A DNA stretch of 43,117 nt, taken from Caryophanales bacterium. GTDB taxonomy: Bacteria > Bacillota > Bacilli > Bacillales > Bacillaceae_J. The translations under genes and the position numbers were made by a program. Below, piece after piece: positions 41,401 to 43,117 of this stretch. Under the pieces are notes generated by a model. It saw only the letters and a program-made list of their open reading frames with translations. It made no database searches and had not been told where the DNA came from. Within the stretch, counting starts at the first letter, position 1, and every line of letters starts with the position of its first letter. The stretch spans positions 1 through 43,117 of the forward strand of contig DULJ01000094.1 of NCBI GenBank assembly GCA_012840465.1, given 5' to 3'.

Positions 41401-41994
41401 ATGGACTTTGAGTCTTTAAAAGAGTTTTTTACGATGGAAAATATATTGATGTTGCTCGATAAATACGCGGATCTAGGACCTATACCCGGCATTCTGCTTC
41501 CGATGATTGAAGCAATATTTCCGATATTCCCATTAGTCCTTTTTGTGATGGCAAATGCCGCCGCTTTTGGATTGTGGAAAGGGTTTATTATTTCGTGGAT
41601 TGGAGCGACGCTTGGAGCAATTATAGTATTTTTCGTGATTCGACGGTTAGGAAGGCAAAGGTTTTTTAACTTTTTAACGAAACATCAAAAGGTAAAAAAA
41701 TTAATGAACTGGATTGAACGTCATGGTTTCGGTTTTATCTTCTTAATGCTCTGTTTTCCTTTTTCACCATCTTCCTTGATTAACGTGGTAGCAGGACTAT
41801 CCAAGGTAAGTAAACAGCAGTTTATTTTGGCGGTTTTGCTCGGAAAATTGGTTATGATTTTTACAGTCTCTTTTATCGGTTATGACCTAAAATCATTAAT
41901 AGACCAACCATTTAAAACAGTATTTGTCTTAATATTAATGTTCCTATTATGGTATATCGGTAAACAAATAGAGAAAAGGGTCCAATTATCATAA
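41401..41994 (+). CDS. yhjE: YhjE, TVP38/TMEM64 (DedA superfamily) membrane protein
   Basis: A 197-aa multipass membrane protein of the TVP38/TMEM64 family. GPIPGILLPMIEAIFPIFPL, FGLWKGFIISWIGATLGAII and FPFSPSSLINVVAGLSKV are typical conserved blocks, with about five membrane segments. Members are linked to lipid scrambling or transport and membrane homeostasis. GAGGGAT precedes the ATG. It is followed by the signal peptidase gene about 50 bases on, the same pair as yhjE-sipV in B. subtilis. Confidence 0.88.
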   Translation: MDFESLKEFFTMENILMLLDKYADLGPIPGILLPMIEAIFPIFPLVLFVMANAAAFGLWKGFIISWIGATLGAIIVFFVIRRLGRQRFFNFLTKHQKVKKLMNWIERHGFGFIFLMLCFPFSPSSLINVVAGLSKVSKQQFILAVLLGKLVMIFTVSFIGYDLKSLIDQPFKTVFVLILMFLLWYIGKQIEKRVQLS

Positions 41995-42051
41995 TGGGAG
42001 AAAAGTGGGAGAAAAAATATACACACGTTAAAGAAGCATGGGGGAATGAGC

Positions 42052-42612
42052 ATGAAGAAAGATAAAGATTCAGAGGGGTTGGAATGGCTTAGAACAATTG
42101 GGGTAGCCATTATTTTGGCAGTCTTTTTTCGAACGTTTTTCTTTTCGAGCTATATTGTTGATGGGGAATCGATGATGCCGACGCTTGAGAATGGAAATTT
42201 GTTAATTATTAATAAAATAGTCGATGAGATCGATGATTTAACTAGGTTCGATGTTATTGTCTTCCATGCCACATCCGAAGACGATTTTGTGAAAAGAATT
42301 ATTGGACTGCCCGGCGATAAGGTAGAGTATAAAAATGATGTTTTATATATTAATAATAAAGCTGTAAAAGAGCCGTATTTAGAAAAATACAAAATGGGGT
42401 TAAACGGAGAGAAGCTAACTGGTGATTTTACTTTAAAAGGCATAAGCAATGGTGTGAGTGAGGTCGTTCCTAAAGATCATATTTTTGTTTTAGGAGATAA
42501 CAGAAAAAACAGTTATGATAGCAGACTTTTTGGATTTGTTTCAATTGAGAATGTAGTTGGAAAAGTAAATTTAAGATATTGGCCAATTAATGAAATTGAT
42601 ACGAATTTTTAA
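42052..42612 (+). CDS. sipV: Type I signal peptidase, SipV-like
   Basis: A 186-aa membrane-bound serine protease that removes signal peptides of exported proteins. One N-terminal membrane segment (TIGVAIILAVFFRTFFFSSYIV) precedes catalytic Ser40 in DGESMMPTL and Lys81 in DFVKRIIGLPGD; the C-terminal GDNRKNSYDSRLFG box is intact. ATG 42052 is six bases from GGGGGA; the in-frame ATG at 42046 touches it. Position after yhjE supports sipV. With PrsA and EcsAB it forms part of the secretion theme in this window. Confidence 0.9.
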   Translation: MKKDKDSEGLEWLRTIGVAIILAVFFRTFFFSSYIVDGESMMPTLENGNLLIINKIVDEIDDLTRFDVIVFHATSEDDFVKRIIGLPGDKVEYKNDVLYINNKAVKEPYLEKYKMGLNGEKLTGDFTLKGISNGVSEVVPKDHIFVLGDNRKNSYDSRLFGFVSIENVVGKVNLRYWPINEIDTNF

Positions 42613-42633
42613 CTACATTATGTGGAATTTGGG

Positions 42634-42682
42634 GCTGATCAATTTGTTGTTATCCTTAACGAATTAGGTCAGCTTTTTTGTT
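42634..42682 (+). terminator. Terminator of the signal peptidase gene
   Basis: GCTGATCAATTTGTT pairs with AACGAATTAGGTCAGC (small mismatches), followed by TTTTTTG. Ends the unit before the rRNA promoters. Confidence 0.78.
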
Positions 42683-42703
42683 GAAAAAAATTCTCGAAAG
42701 ATG

Positions 42704-42732
42704 TTGACGCCGGAAATGAATCCTGATATATT
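42704..42732 (+). promoter_or_regulatory. rrn promoter P1
   Basis: TTGACG (42704-42709), exact 17-base spacer, TATATT (42727-42732), about 270 bases before the 16S gene. Strong sigma-A promoter, as expected at the head of an rRNA operon. Confidence 0.8.
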
Positions 42733-42823
42733 ATTATTTGCTGTCAGGTTCGACAAAGTAAAACAAAATTCATCACATATTTGATTCCACGGAAAAACTT
42801 CTTTCTTTTTTGGGGGAAGGTTG

Positions 42824-42852
42824 TTGACTTCCACGAAGCAAAGTATTAAGAT
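42824..42852 (+). promoter_or_regulatory. rrn promoter P2
   Basis: TTGACT (42824-42829), exact 17-base spacer, TAAGAT (42847-42852), 120 bases downstream of P1. Tandem P1/P2 is the usual arrangement of Bacillus rrn operons. Confidence 0.8.
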
Positions 42853-42904
42853 GAAAAAGTTGTTGATGGTTCACGATGAAATGAAAGTTTAGAGATAAAC
42901 GAAA

Positions 42905-42965
42905 TGATCTTTGAAAACTAAACAAAATGTCAAGCGTGCAAACAAAGTCGGATTATTTATCCGAC
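42905..42965 (+). other. rRNA leader with boxA-like sequence and hairpin
   Basis: TGATCTTTGAAAAC (42905-42918) resembles the antitermination boxA region. GTCGGAT/ATCCGAC (42947-42965) is a perfect 7-bp hairpin in the leader of the precursor rRNA, likely part of processing or antitermination. No gene lies in 42613-43000. Confidence 0.6.
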
Positions 42966-43000
42966 GAACAAGTCAGTATTAATTTTGAGTAATCAAACAC

Positions 43001-43117
43001 TTTTCGGAGAGTTTGATCCTGGCTCAGGACGAACGCTGGCGGCGTGCCTAATACATGCAAGTCGAGCGGATGATGGGGAGCTTGCTCCCCTGACTTTAGC
43101 GGCGGACGGGTGAGTAA
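43001..43117 (+). rRNA. 16S ribosomal RNA, 5' end only (partial)
   Basis: The universal 5' sequence GAGTTTGATCCTGGCTCAG begins at 43009 and is followed by GACGAACGCTGGCGGCGTGC and the V1 region. Aligned to E. coli numbering (GAG at 9-11), the mature 5' end is close to 43001. The gene runs off the window. This is the start of an rRNA operon in the plus direction. Confidence 0.97.

Overview
The window is low-GC, Gram-positive, endospore-forming Bacillaceae chromosome. It carries an alpha/beta-type small acid-soluble spore protein gene, yheC/yheD spore-coat ATP-grasp genes, hpr/scoC, prsA, comK, and the coproporphyrin-type haem genes hemE-hemH-hemY. Gene order broadly follows the Bacillus subtilis yhe-yha-hem-yhf-yhj region with rearrangements, so I infer a Bacillus-like genus (Bacillus, Neobacillus, Mesobacillus or a relative) but cannot name the species. 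I see no prophage, transposase or CRISPR array. Novelty is mainly in paralogue expansion, altered catalytic residues, small overlooked genes and intergenic repeats or RNA-like structures.

Layout. 0.2-2.8 kb (minus): YhaX-like HAD protein, yheA, yheB. 2.9-7.8 kb (plus): four consecutive YheC/YheD ATP-grasp genes alternating long-short-long-short, then a 70-aa protein. 8.1-8.7 kb (minus): a CsoR-family repressor with CstR-type cysteines and a zinc-ribbon protein. 9.1-11.8 kb (plus): sspB-like SASP gene, hemZ, crotonase-family yhaR. 11.8-17.8 kb: a short unlisted gene, a long YhaM-like HD/OB nuclease, yhaL, prsA, small membrane proteins, yhaI, hpr, yhaH, and trpP with a TRAP-like GAG/TAG array over its ribosome binding site. 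17.9-19.7 kb (minus): serC and hit. 19.7-20.27 kb: a divergent intergenic region with four repeat units and a hairpin. 20.3-26.6 kb (plus): ecsA-ecsB-site-2 protease, then hemE-hemH-hemY. 26.7-28.8 kb: yhfH, yhfI, lplJ. 29-32 kb: a three-gene ABC importer of the TrpXYZ type. 32-36 kb: GH18-SLH wall enzyme, azlC-azlD, YtkA-like lipoprotein and SCO1-like copper chaperone. 36.4-42.6 kb: M48 peptidase (yhfN), aceA, yhzC, two unknown small proteins, comK, yhjE and a signal peptidase. The window ends in the first ~117 nt of a 16S rRNA gene, preceded by tandem rrn promoters.

Functional threads. Haem: HemZ and HemE-HemH-HemY supply late steps of the coproporphyrin pathway. Protein export and membrane proteolysis: PrsA, EcsAB, an M50 protease, an M48 protease and a signal peptidase are all present. 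Sporulation and transition state: YheC/D, SASP, Hpr and ComK. Two dispersed repeat families (four short copies; two long hairpin-rich copies) and the 4-unit array between hit and ecsA are the strongest unexplained sequence structures. At least five genes (hemZ, hpr, serC, azlC, yhfN) appear to start with TTG.
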